A program made the translations under genes and the position numbers. A model generated the notes under the pieces. It searched no databases. It had not been told where the DNA came from and worked only from the letters and a program-made list of their open reading frames with translations. From positions 61,156 through 125,155 of the forward strand of contig CAZFJC010000005.1 in assembly GCA_964518765.1 (NCBI GenBank): 64,000 bases of DNA, given 5' to 3'. Shown here one piece after another: positions 40,764-48,764 of the stretch. Position 1 is the first letter of the stretch; each line of letters opens with the position of its first letter. This DNA is from CAZPNX01 sp964518765 (lineage in GTDB: Bacteria > Edwardsbacteria > AC1 > EtOH8).

Positions 40764-41988
40764 GTCCCGCCCCCTCGTCCGGCTTGGTGATCTCCAGCGC
40801 CTTGGCGATCACCTTGACTGCCCAGTCCACGTCCCGCTTGGATATCACCAGCGGCGGGGCGAAGCGGATGGTCTGCTCGTGGGTGTCCTTGGCCAGTATC
40901 CCGGACTTCATCATGGCCAGGCAGTAGGGCCGGGCCCGCCCCGCCTCCAGCTTCAGCTCCATGCCGGTCAGCAGGCCCATGCCCCGGACCTCCTTGATCT
41001 TGTCGGTCTTGATCTTCAGCAACTGCTTGCGGAAGTAGTCGCCCAGCGACCTGGCCCGCTGGTCCAGCTTCTCGCGCCTGAGCACGTCCAGGGCGGCCAT
41101 GCCGATGGCGCAGGCCAACGGATTGCCCCCGAAGGTGCTGCCGTGCTGCCCGGGCCCGATGACGTCCATCACCTCCCAGCAGGAGAGCACCGCCGAAACC
41201 GGGTAAAGCCCGCCGCCCAGCGCCTTGCCGACGATCAGGACGTCCGGCTTGGCCCCCTCGTGCTGCCAGCAGAACGGTTTTCCGGTGCGGCAGAATCCGG
41301 TCTGCACCTCGTCCAGCATGAAGAGGACGTTGTTGCGGTCGCAGATCTCCTTGCATCTGGTCAGGTACCCCTTGGAGGGCACCTTGACCCCGGCCTCGCC
41401 CTGGATGGGCTCCACCATGAAGCCGGCGGTGTTCTGGTTGATGGCCTTCTCCAAGGCCTCGGGGTCGTTGTAGGGTATGATCTTGAAGCCGGGCATGGCC
41501 GGCCCGTAGCCGCCGTAGGCGTCGGGATCGGTGGAGAAGCTGACGATGGTGCTGGTGCGGCCGTGGAAGTTCTCGGAGCAGACGATGATCTCGGCCTTGT
41601 CCTTGTCGATGCCCTTCTTCTCGTAGCCCCACTTGCGGCAGAGCTTGATGGCCGTCTCCACCGCCTCGGCCCCGGTGTTCATGGGCAGGGCCACCTCCAT
41701 CTGGGCGTACTGGCACAGCTTCTGGAGGAAGACCCCCAGCTTGTCGTTATGGAAGGCCCGGCTGGTCAGGGTCAGCTTGTCCGACTGCTGCTTCATGGCC
41801 CGGATGATGGCCGGGTGGCGGTGACCCTGGTTGACGGCCGAGTAAGCCGACAGCATATCCAGGTACTTCTTCCCTTCCACATCCCACACCCAGATCCCCT
41901 GTGCCTTGGCGATGACCACCGGCAGCGGATGATAGTTGTGGGCCCCGTATTTCTCGGTAAGGTTGATCAGGTCCTTGCTTTTGGCCAT
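40759..41988 (-). CDS. rocD: Ornithine aminotransferase (ornithine-oxo-acid transaminase)
   Basis: This PLP enzyme (409 aa) transfers the delta-amino group of ornithine to 2-oxoglutarate, forming glutamate semialdehyde. It has the class III fold with MNTGAEAVETAIKLCRKWGY, FHGRTSTIVSFSTDP, EPIQGEAGV, LDEVQTGFCRTGK and the PLP lysine in VLIVGKALGGGLYPVSA. YGAHNYHPLPVVI at the N-terminus is typical of RocD. It is the last gene of the 46340-40759 operon and is followed by a terminator. Confidence 0.9.
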   Translation of the reverse strand: MAKSKDLINLTEKYGAHNYHPLPVVIAKAQGIWVWDVEGKKYLDMLSAYSAVNQGHRHPAIIRAMKQQSDKLTLTSRAFHNDKLGVFLQKLCQYAQMEVALPMNTGAEAVETAIKLCRKWGYEKKGIDKDKAEIIVCSENFHGRTSTIVSFSTDPDAYGGYGPAMPGFKIIPYNDPEALEKAINQNTAGFMVEPIQGEAGVKVPSKGYLTRCKEICDRNNVLFMLDEVQTGFCRTGKPFCWQHEGAKPDVLIVGKALGGGLYPVSAVLSCWEVMDVIGPGQHGSTFGGNPLACAIGMAALDVLRREKLDQRARSLGDYFRKQLLKIKTDKIKEVRGMGLLTGMELKLEAGRARPYCLAMMKSGILAKDTHEQTIRFAPPLVISKRDVDWAVKVIAKALEITKPDEGAGH

Positions 41989-42038
41989 TTGCTTTTCTCC
42001 TTTTCGGTTCGGGCCTGAATATCACTGAAAAGACGATG

Positions 42039-42133
42039 GTATCACCCTGAGCCCGGCATCGTGGCTGTCAGGTTGAAGGGTGGCGCTGTCATCCTTCAAT
42101 TGGTCAGACAGAATGCTTTCCCAGGATGACATC
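42039..42133. repeat. Interspersed intergenic repeat, family B, copy 2
   Basis: The reverse complement aligns with 12220-12322. It shares TGTCATCC, a central GGATGACA-like block, ACCCTTCAAC-x-TG-x-CA and GCTCAGGGTGA. It lies in the DUF4438-rocD gap of about 160 bp, which holds no gene. Confidence 0.65.
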
Positions 42134-42148
42134 GAGCTCATCTGTTTC

Positions 42149-43051
42149 CTACCTCTTTCCCCCGAAGAGGTCCTTCCTGATGCCCAGGTAGTTGGCGATG
42201 TTGGCCCTTTTGTCGATCACCGGGGCTATCCTCCCGATCCTGGAGGTTAAGACAGTGGTCACCCCCGGCCCGTGCCCGGCCAGGACGCAATCCGAATGAA
42301 CCACCACCCCGATGGACACCGAGCCCTTGCGGAAGCAGCGGCCGTAGCAGTTGTCGGTGTTCTCCAGGGCGACGATGTCGCCGAAGCGCACCTTGTCGAT
42401 GCCCAGCCTCCTCAGCGTCTCCTTGTCGGCGGTGGTGATGTCGTAGTCGCCGCTGGCCACCGAGGCCGATCCCAGACCCGAGCCCATCAGCTCGGCCGGT
42501 ATGGAGCAGACCACCGGGACCTCCAGCATCCTCCGAGAGTTGACCCGCGCGCCCAGTTTGTGAAGCAGTCTGGGATCTATATTGAAGACCCGTATCTCCG
42601 GCAGGTCCAGCAGGGCCAGGCCCAGGCCGTAAGACTTTATCTGGATCTTATCTCCGATGACCAGCTGCTCCAGCACCTTCCAGTCGAAGTCCACCAGCAC
42701 GTGCTCGATGCCGCCGTGCTTGCCGGTGACCCATCCCTTGGCGCCCTTGGCGGCGCCGCTGACCAGGGTGGCCTCGTTGCCGATGCAGGCCAGGGTGTTC
42801 AGGCCGGCGTTCTCCGGGCTGGATGGCTCCTTGCTCTCCCGATTGCTTATAGAGACTCCGGGCTCCATGTGGTCGGCGGCCCAGCCGAAGGCCGGATCGC
42901 CCACCCGGATGTTGAAGGTGATGCCCCCGGTTCCGGGCAGGATCATGGCCTGGCCCTCATGGCTCACCCGGTAGGGCGAGCGGAACTTGGGCGAGGTGAT
43001 CTCTCCGATCACCGACTGCATCACCAGCTGTTTCTCGTTGGTCTTTAACAT
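42149..43051 (-). CDS. DUF4438 family protein
   Basis: A 300-residue soluble protein matching the uncharacterised DUF4438 family. It shows GTGGITFNIRVGDPAFGWAADHMEPGVS, a Gly-rich ACIGNEATLVSGAAKGAKG, ELMGSGLGSASVASGDYDI and RFGDIVALENTDNCYGR. It ends with a segment suited to binding small ligands (VVVHSDCVLAGHGPGVTTVLTSRIG). No function is established for the family. Here it sits between bioY and rocD in an amino-acid catabolic operon, where homologues have also been noted next to ornithine/lysine degradation genes. A catalytic role there is inference. Confidence 0.85.
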   Translation of the reverse strand: MLKTNEKQLVMQSVIGEITSPKFRSPYRVSHEGQAMILPGTGGITFNIRVGDPAFGWAADHMEPGVSISNRESKEPSSPENAGLNTLACIGNEATLVSGAAKGAKGWVTGKHGGIEHVLVDFDWKVLEQLVIGDKIQIKSYGLGLALLDLPEIRVFNIDPRLLHKLGARVNSRRMLEVPVVCSIPAELMGSGLGSASVASGDYDITTADKETLRRLGIDKVRFGDIVALENTDNCYGRCFRKGSVSIGVVVHSDCVLAGHGPGVTTVLTSRIGRIAPVIDKRANIANYLGIRKDLFGGKR

Positions 43052-43063
43052 CTCAGCATCTTT

Positions 43064-43627
43064 CTAAATCGTGTGTCTGCCTTTCCAGCCCCAGACCGCC
43101 AGGGCCGCTATCCCGGCCTTGGCTATATCGCCAGTGAGGAAGGGGAGCGCCCCCATCTGCAGGGCGCGGCTTACGTCGAGATGGAGAAGGGCGGCTAGCC
43201 AGGCAGAGCCCGCGGAAAGTATCAACACGGACCCGAGAGCCATGGCGCCTATCGTCGTTCCGATCCCCCGCCTTGCCTCGAGCATCCCGCCGATGCTGTA
43301 AGCGGCGGCCACGAAGCCCAGGAGATAACCCCCGGTCGGCCCTAGCAGATGTCCGATGCCGCCGGCCGCGCCCTGGAACACCGGCAGGCCGGCCGCTCCG
43401 ACAGCCAAATATAGGGCCTGCGAGGCCGCCGCCCTGCGCCCCAGGAAGCCGGCCGACAGCAGGACGGCCAGCGTCTGCAGGGTCAGCGGCACCGGGGTGA
43501 ACGGCAGCGGCACCCGGACGAAGGCCGCCAGGGCGGTCATCAGGGCGAAGGCGGATATGCCCAGGGCGTCGGCCAGCGCCTTCGGGGCCTCGACCGGCCG
43601 GGCCAGGGCTAGCTGGATGTTTTTCAT
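43064..43627 (-). CDS. bioY: BioY-family biotin transporter substrate-binding (S) component
   Basis: BioY is the membrane S-component of ECF biotin transporters. The 187-residue protein has six hydrophobic helices and the signature VPLPFTPVPLTLQTLAVLLSAGFLGRR with GPTGGYLLGFVAAAY. I started at the ATG of MKNIQLALARP (43627); an open frame upstream adds 27 residues from repeat copy 5. No energy-coupling genes are adjacent. Its position within an amino-acid operon suggests a biotin-dependent enzyme in the same pathway, or use of a related ligand. Confidence 0.9.
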   Translation of the reverse strand: MKNIQLALARPVEAPKALADALGISAFALMTALAAFVRVPLPFTPVPLTLQTLAVLLSAGFLGRRAAASQALYLAVGAAGLPVFQGAAGGIGHLLGPTGGYLLGFVAAAYSIGGMLEARRGIGTTIGAMALGSVLILSAGSAWLAALLHLDVSRALQMGALPFLTGDIAKAGIAALAVWGWKGRHTI

Positions 43628-43667
43628 AGAGGTGTCTGTAAAAATCATAACTCTTAGGAATGGATCC

Positions 43668-43724
43668 CGACCACCCCTCGTTTCCCTCCTTGATGAAGGA
43701 GGGGACAAAGGGGTGGTCGGGTGA
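43668..43724. repeat. Palindromic intergenic repeat, family A, copy 5
   Basis: A full-length member: CGACCACCCCT on the left, core CCCTCCTTGATGAAGGAGGG, right flank AAAGGGGTGGTCGG. Left and right ends are perfectly complementary. It fills the gap between the class III aminotransferase stop (43725) and bioY. Confidence 0.78.
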
Positions 43725-45095
43725 TTACGGTCCGAACTCCAGGTCCGGCCCCTTGAAGTGGCGGTGCTCCACCACCGTCAGCACGTGGTCCAGAATCTCC
43801 AGGCCGGCCTTGGCCTCCTCGCGGCTTAGGACCAGCGGCGGGCAGATCCTCAGGGTGTTGGTGCCGCAGCCCAGCATCAAAAGTCCCCGCTTGAAGGCCT
43901 CCTGGATGACCGCCTCCATGGCCTCGTGGGCCTTCTCCCGGGTCCTTTTATCCTTGACTATCTCCACCCCGATCATCAGACCCTTGCCACGAACGTCACC
44001 CATGGAGCAGTGTTTCTTCTGCATCCGCCGCAGCTCGGCCGTCATGTACTCGCCCACCAGCTGGGCGTTTCGCATCAGACCCTTGTCGATGAGGTCCATG
44101 GTGGCCAAAGCGGCGGCGCAGCACACCGGGTTCCCGCTGAAGGTGTTGCCGTGGGATCCCGGCTTCCAGTCCATTATCTTCGAGGGGGCGATGATGGCCC
44201 CCATGGGTAGGCCCGAGGCGATGCCCTTGGCCGCGGTGATGATGTCCGGCCTCACCCCGAAGTGCTCGATAGCGAACCATTTGCCGGTGCGGCCCATGCC
44301 CGACTGGATCTCATCGGCAATCATCAGGATACCGTGCCGGTCGCACAGCTGGCGCAGGGCCTTGACCGCCTCGGCCGGAGGCACTACGTAGCCGCCCTCT
44401 CCCTGGATGGGTTCTAATAGCAGTCCGGCCACCTCCTCCGGGGGGACGATGGTCTTGAGGACCACATCCTCGATGTACTTGACGCACTCCAGCGAGCAGC
44501 CGGGATAAGACTTGTTGAAGACGCAATGGTAGCAGTTGGGATAGGGCACGTGGGTGACGCCCGGCATGGTGGGAAAGAAGCCCTTCTTCTGGGTGGGCTT
44601 GGAGCCGGTGCAGGAGACGGCCCCCATGGTCCGGCCGTGGAAGGCCCCGATGAAGGCCAGGAACTGCGGCCGCTTAGTGTGGTAGCGGGCCAGCTTCAGC
44701 GCCCCCTCGATGGCCTCGGCCCCGGAGTTGCAGAAGAAGACCTTGCTGTCGCGGCCGGTGGGCGACACTTGCCGGAGCCTCTCGGCCAGCTCCACCTCGG
44801 GCAGGTAGTAGAAGTCGGTGCCCGAGTAGTGGATGAGTTTTCCCGCCTGGTCGGCGATGGCCTTGACCACCTTGGGATGACAGTGGCCGGTGGAGTTGAC
44901 GGCGATGCCGGCGCAGAAGTCCAGCAGCTGGTTGCCGTCGACGTCGGTCAGCCACACCCCCTGGCCGCGGTCGATGACCGCCGGGTAGGCTCGGGTGTAC
45001 GACGGGGAGAGCGACTTCCGATCCCGGCCGACGATAGCCCTGGCCTTGGGACCGGGGAAGTTCTTGCTTATCTGGGGGCGCTTTCTTATCGGCAT
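43725..45095 (-). CDS. Class III PLP aminotransferase with four-cysteine insert
   Basis: The 456-residue protein is of the acetylornithine/ornithine/GABA aminotransferase family, closest in style to the archaeal-type group that includes amino-acid racemases. Motifs are FFCNSGAEAIEGALKLARYHT, FHGRTMGAVSCTGSK, LLLEPIQGEGGY, IADEIQSGMGRTGKW and the PLP lysine in ITAAKGIASGLPMGA. A cysteine pattern, C-x2-C-x8-C-x3-C, follows VPYPN at about residue 195, a possible metal site. With the upstream dehydrogenase it may act on lysine or ornithine. The substrate is not certain. Confidence 0.85.
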   Translation of the reverse strand: MPIRKRPQISKNFPGPKARAIVGRDRKSLSPSYTRAYPAVIDRGQGVWLTDVDGNQLLDFCAGIAVNSTGHCHPKVVKAIADQAGKLIHYSGTDFYYLPEVELAERLRQVSPTGRDSKVFFCNSGAEAIEGALKLARYHTKRPQFLAFIGAFHGRTMGAVSCTGSKPTQKKGFFPTMPGVTHVPYPNCYHCVFNKSYPGCSLECVKYIEDVVLKTIVPPEEVAGLLLEPIQGEGGYVVPPAEAVKALRQLCDRHGILMIADEIQSGMGRTGKWFAIEHFGVRPDIITAAKGIASGLPMGAIIAPSKIMDWKPGSHGNTFSGNPVCCAAALATMDLIDKGLMRNAQLVGEYMTAELRRMQKKHCSMGDVRGKGLMIGVEIVKDKRTREKAHEAMEAVIQEAFKRGLLMLGCGTNTLRICPPLVLSREEAKAGLEILDHVLTVVEHRHFKGPDLEFGP

Positions 45096-45098
45096 AGT

Positions 45099-46340
45099 CT
45101 ACTTCTTGGGATAGGAGATCGTTTCCAGAATGTTTATCCTCCTCTTCTTGAGCTCCTTCATGAAAACCGGGTAGAGCTCGCTGTCGACGGCGTCCTCCGG
45201 AGCCACGATCCCCTTCTGGGATATCTGCCCCCTGGCCACCATCCGGGCGGCGATGGCCACCGGAAAACCGGTGACCCGCATCATCGAGGAGATATTGTTC
45301 TTCTTGTCGGCCGCGTCCCACATGTGGTACTCGATCTTTATCCTGCGGCCCTTCCTCTTCCCGACCACCGTGTTGTACATGACGCAGACATCGGTCTCGC
45401 CCGGGCCGGCCACCAGCCTGGGGGTGATGCGGGACAGCAGGAACTCGCGGGGCGATATCTTAATCCCCTTGAAGTCCACCGGCTCCAGGTCCAGCATACC
45501 GCACTCCTTGAGGGTGAGCACCCCGGGCCAATGCCCTGGCCAGCGCACCGTCTTCTCGGCGAATTCCTTCAGCTGGGGCCGGGTGTAGATGAAGCTGGGC
45601 ATGCCCGGGGTGACGGCGCACTGCAGCTCCTCGTTCTTGCCCAGCTTGTTGAACACGAATGTCTCCAGATCGGTGGCCGCGTCGACTTCCACCACCTTGC
45701 CATTCTTCACCACCTTCAGCTTGATCATGTACTCGCGCAACACGTGATCGAAGGCCCAGGTGATCATGTAGCGCAAAGGGTGGTTGGCGCTGTCCTTCTT
45801 GGAGGGCACCCCGCCCACCCGGGCGATGGCCACCTCGGCCCGGTCCATCTTGCGGATGGCCTCGCCCACCGTGACGTTGCTCAGGCCCGGAGCAAAGCCC
45901 ATCCCGTCCAGGAAGGTGACCTTGTTTTTTATGGCCGTCTCGTGCAGCCAGTCGCCGTACTGGTCCAGGGTCATCCCCTGGGGCAGCTCCAGTCCCTCCA
46001 CCTCGTAGGCATCCGGCCGGCGATGGTACTCCTCCAGCATGTCCACGATGTTCAGGCCGGCCTCGACCGCGTAGTGGGCGATCTTGTAACTGCGGCGTCG
46101 GTCGGGCAGGGCCAGCACTCCGACGTCGTACTGCTTCATCAGCGACTTGACGGCCGCCTCGTCAGCCACGTCGGCGGTGTGGATGGCGACACGGTCGCTG
46201 CCCAACCAGTTCTTGACCTTCTGCAGCGACTCGGCGTTGCGGCCCACCAGGCCGATCTGCTTGACCTCGTCGTCCTTGGCCAGGTCCCAGGCCACGGCCG
46301 AGCCGATCTTGCCCGAGCCCCCGAAAACCAGCACCTTCAT
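45099..46340 (-). CDS. Saccharopine dehydrogenase-like NAD(P) oxidoreductase
   Basis: A 413-residue enzyme with an N-terminal Rossmann motif VLVFGGSGKIGSAVAWDLA, an NIVDMLEEYHRR turn, and the saccharopine-dehydrogenase C-domain (FLDGMGFAPGLSNVTVGEAI, then HPLRYMITWAFDHVLREY). It could oxidise or reduce a glutamate-type secondary amine, as in lysine or carboxynorspermidine metabolism. The start is the ATG at 46340, six bases after AAGGAG; the two upstream in-frame ATG/other starts overlap that site. It is the first gene after a strong promoter. Confidence 0.82.
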   Translation of the reverse strand: MKVLVFGGSGKIGSAVAWDLAKDDEVKQIGLVGRNAESLQKVKNWLGSDRVAIHTADVADEAAVKSLMKQYDVGVLALPDRRRSYKIAHYAVEAGLNIVDMLEEYHRRPDAYEVEGLELPQGMTLDQYGDWLHETAIKNKVTFLDGMGFAPGLSNVTVGEAIRKMDRAEVAIARVGGVPSKKDSANHPLRYMITWAFDHVLREYMIKLKVVKNGKVVEVDAATDLETFVFNKLGKNEELQCAVTPGMPSFIYTRPQLKEFAEKTVRWPGHWPGVLTLKECGMLDLEPVDFKGIKISPREFLLSRITPRLVAGPGETDVCVMYNTVVGKRKGRRIKIEYHMWDAADKKNNISSMMRVTGFPVAIAARMVARGQISQKGIVAPEDAVDSELYPVFMKELKKRRINILETISYPKK

Positions 46341-46375
46341 GGCCATCTCCTTGATTAAAAACATATAAACATATA

Positions 46376-46404
46376 ATTTTACCAGATTTTTACCGAACTG
46401 TCAA
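46376..46404 (-). promoter_or_regulatory. Sigma70-type promoter of the saccharopine-like/aminotransferase operon
   Basis: On the minus strand: consensus -35 TTGACA (46399-46404), a 17-bp spacer, -10 TAAAAT (46376-46381). The leader is about 30 nt, too short for a lysine riboswitch. It is divergent from the tRNA-Gln promoter about 100 bp away. Confidence 0.82.
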
Positions 46405-46502
46405 TGATTTGGATCAAACGCCTTCAGTTCCGGGCCATGACATCTAATCCTTTGCTATGCTTGATGTTGTCTAGATTTCTTACTACCCTCTGACAATGGT
46501 CA

Positions 46503-46532
46503 TTGACAATAGGGCGATTATTAGTATATAAT
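46503..46532 (+). promoter_or_regulatory. Consensus sigma70 promoter of the tRNA-Gln unit
   Basis: Plus-strand -35 TTGACA (46503-46508), an 18-bp spacer and consensus -10 TATAAT (46527-46532). The predicted start near 46539 lies about 15 nt before the first (broken) tRNA-Gln copy. It is the only plus-strand promoter I could support. Confidence 0.85.
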
Positions 46533-46554
46533 TAATATTCTTGGGGTTTTTCTC

Positions 46555-46705
46555 TGGGGGATCGTCCAACGGCAGGACACGTGGCTCTGGACCACGGTAT
46601 CGGGGTTCTCAGCCTGACGCCCGGCAAGGGGTCGGGCGGCGGCTGACCCGCCGCTTATCATGCCTTATATCATTGCTCAGGCGGGGAATCCCTGTCCATG
46701 CCCCA
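46555..46705 (+). pseudogene. Interrupted/degenerate tRNA-Gln(CTG) copy
   Basis: Bases 46555-46608 are identical to the first 54 nt of the intact tRNA-Gln at 46747, through GGGGTTC of the T arm. Then 77 nt of unrelated sequence follow (46609-46685). The T-arm 3' half GAATCCCTGTCC then resumes at 46686-46697. The acceptor 3' strand is damaged (TCC-ATG-CCCCA instead of TCCCCCA). The insert is made of two potential stems: TCAGCC with GGCTGA, and CCCGCC with GGCGGG. The breakpoint is the T-loop, the usual crossover site of tRNA-targeting integrases. Confidence 0.72.
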
Positions 46706-46746
46706 TCTCGTTTTTGTTAATCGTCGGAAAACTTGTAAAAAATAAC

Positions 46747-46821
<75 letters not shown>

Positions 46822-46827
46822 AAAATA

Positions 46828-46863
46828 GAAGAGGCGACCCATTGGGTCGCCTCTTCTTTATTT
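46828..46863 (+). terminator. Strong intrinsic terminator after tRNA-Gln, probably bidirectional
   Basis: A 13-bp perfect stem, GAAGAGGCGACCC/GGGTCGCCTCTTC, with a 3-nt loop is followed by TTTATTT on the plus strand. On the minus strand the same stem is followed by TATTTTC. It can therefore also end the katA-DUF454 transcript, whose last stop is at 46887. Confidence 0.9.
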
Positions 46864-46886
46864 ACCGGATGCCTTTATTCCCTCCG

Positions 46887-47294
46887 TTACCCGTGCTCCT
46901 GGATCGCCGGTCGGCCGACGGGGCACCGCTTTTCCCTGGGAATGGTCCGCAGCATCAAAAGGTGCAGGCTCACCCCGAGGCCGATCGCGCCCAGCAGCAG
47001 TTCCACCCAGGGGCTGTCCATGACCAGCACGGACGCCCCCAGCGAGGCCCACAGCAGCGCCAGCGAGGAGATTTTTGTGGAAAGCGGCACCGCCCGTTGC
47101 TCCAGGTAGTTCCTCAGGTGAGCCCCGCAGATACGGTTGTCCAGGAGCCAGCGGTGCAGCCGTTCCGAACTGCGGGCGAAGCAGAACAGGGCCAGCAGCA
47201 AGAAGGGCGTGGCCGGGAGGAGCGGTAGGAAAATCCCCGCCGCTCCCAGGCCGGCCGCCGCCAGGCCGGCCACGACCAGCAACCGGCGTTTCAC
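46887..47294 (-). CDS. DUF454 (YbaN-like) inner-membrane protein
   Basis: The ~135-residue protein has the DUF454 pattern GLGAAGIFLPLLPATPFLLLALFCFARSSERLHRWLLDNRICG, with three to four hydrophobic helices. The family has no firm function. I started at GTG 47294 (GTG 47300 is equally possible), because the longer frame enters katA. It ends the perR-prx-bfr-katA transcript. Co-occurrence with heme and peroxide-stress proteins is common for this family. Confidence 0.8.
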   Translation of the reverse strand: MKRRLLVVAGLAAAGLGAAGIFLPLLPATPFLLLALFCFARSSERLHRWLLDNRICGAHLRNYLEQRAVPLSTKISSLALLWASLGASVLVMDSPWVELLLGAIGLGVSLHLLMLRTIPREKRCPVGRPAIQEHG

Positions 47295-47316
47295 CGCCAC
47301 CGCCCCCTGGCTGACC

Positions 47317-48750
47317 TCACTTCCAGCCCAGCGCCTGGCGCACCCCCTGGGCGTAGGCCGGGTCGGCCTTCCGGAAGTTCTCCAACTGGCGCTCGATGAT
47401 CTCCCTGGGCACGCCCTGCATCGACCCGGCGATGGCCGCATGCAGCCGGTCGCGCTCGGCCTGCGGCATCAGGCGGTAGAGGTTGCCCGCCTGGGTGTAA
47501 TCATCGTTGCCCTTCCGGTGGTCGTAGCGGTCGGCGTCGCCGCTGATCCGCAGCGGCGGCTCCTTGAACCGCGGATCCTCGGCCGGCCCGCCGAAGCTGT
47601 TGGGCTCGTAATTGACCGCGCCGCCACCGTTGCCGTCGAACCGCATCCCGCCGTCCTTGTAGTAGTTGTTCACCTCGCAACGGGGTTTGTTCACCGGCAG
47701 GCTCTGATAGTTGACCCCCAGCCGGTAGCGCTGGGCGTCCGCATAGGAGGTCATCCGCAGCTGCAGCATCTTGTCCGGGCTGTGGCCGATGCCGGGGGGC
47801 ACGTCCTTGGGGCAGAAGGCCGCCTGCTCCACCTCGGCGAAATAGTTCTCCGGGTTGCGGTTCAATTCGACAATGCCGACGTCGATCAGCGGGTAATCCT
47901 TGTGCGGCCAGACCTTGGTGACGTCGAAGGGGTGGTAGGGCACCTTCTCGGCGTCCAGCTCGGGCATGATCTGGACCTGCATTTTCCACTTGGGGAAGTC
48001 ACCCTTGGCGATGGACTCGAACAGGTCCCGCTGGTGGCTCTCGCGGTCCGCGGCGATGACCTTGGCCGCCTCGTCGTCGGTCAGGCACTGTATGCCCTGC
48101 ATGGTCCGGAAGTGGAACTTGACCCAAAACCGCTCACCCTTGTCGTTGAACAGGCTGAAGGTGTGGCAGCCGAACCCGTGCATGTGGCGGTAGCTTTTGG
48201 GGATGCCGCGGTCCGAGAACAGGATGGTCACCTGGTGCACCGACTCCGGCGACAGCGACCAGAAGTCCCAGGCGGCGGTGGCGCTGCGCAGGTTGGTCTT
48301 GGGGTCGCGTTTCTGGGTGTGGATGAAATCCGGGAACTTGTAGGGGTCGCGGATGAAGAACACCGGGGTGTTGTTGCCCACAATGTCCCAGTTGCCTTCC
48401 GAGGTATAGAACTTCATGGCGAAACCGCGCACGTCGCGCTCGGCGTCGGCCGCGCCCCGCTCCCCGGCCACGGTGGAGAACCGGAAGAAGCACTCGGTCT
48501 TGGTCCCGGGCTTGAACACCGCTGCCTTGGTGTACTTGGTGATATCGCCGTCGATGGTCAGGATGCCGTAGGCGCCCGAGCCCTTGGCGTGCACCACCCG
48601 CTCCGGGATGCGCTCCCGGTTGAAGTGGGCGTGCTTCTCGAACAGTTGCCAGTCCTGCGCCAGCAGCGGGCCCCTGGGGCCGGCCGTCAGGGAGTTCTGG
48701 TTGTCGGCTACCGGGATTCCGGCGTCGGTGGTCAGTTTCTTTTTCACCAT
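47317..48750 (-). CDS. katA: Monofunctional heme catalase
   Basis: Catalase (477 aa, small-subunit clade 3 type) dismutates hydrogen peroxide. The active-site His54 is in RVVHAKGSGAYG, the Asn is in VGNNTPVFFIRDP, and the proximal heme tyrosine is in the RYRLGVNYQSLPVN region. The FRFSTVAGERG segment is also typical. I used the ATG at 48750, which follows AAGGAGGAG; the longer frame would run 131 residues into bfr. It sits in a PerR-controlled operon and implies aerotolerance. Confidence 0.96.
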   Translation of the reverse strand: MVKKKLTTDAGIPVADNQNSLTAGPRGPLLAQDWQLFEKHAHFNRERIPERVVHAKGSGAYGILTIDGDITKYTKAAVFKPGTKTECFFRFSTVAGERGAADAERDVRGFAMKFYTSEGNWDIVGNNTPVFFIRDPYKFPDFIHTQKRDPKTNLRSATAAWDFWSLSPESVHQVTILFSDRGIPKSYRHMHGFGCHTFSLFNDKGERFWVKFHFRTMQGIQCLTDDEAAKVIAADRESHQRDLFESIAKGDFPKWKMQVQIMPELDAEKVPYHPFDVTKVWPHKDYPLIDVGIVELNRNPENYFAEVEQAAFCPKDVPPGIGHSPDKMLQLRMTSYADAQRYRLGVNYQSLPVNKPRCEVNNYYKDGGMRFDGNGGGAVNYEPNSFGGPAEDPRFKEPPLRISGDADRYDHRKGNDDYTQAGNLYRLMPQAERDRLHAAIAGSMQGVPREIIERQLENFRKADPAYAQGVRQALGWK

Positions 48751-48764
48751 TCTCCTCCTTTCGT

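Noticed and set aside
44526..46358. 610-codon plus-strand open frame
   Set aside because: It is antisense to the class III aminotransferase and the saccharopine-like gene, both with clear motifs. The translation is low-complexity Gly/Leu/His/Val-rich, as expected for an antisense shadow in GC-rich DNA.
46341..46375. Lysine riboswitch or other leader control for the saccharopine-like operon
   Set aside because: The predicted leader is only about 30 nt, too short for any known aptamer.
46609..46685. Group I or archaeal-type intron in the first tRNA-Gln copy
   Set aside because: The insert is only 77 nt, lies in the T-loop rather than the anticodon loop, shows no group I core, and the acceptor stem is also damaged.
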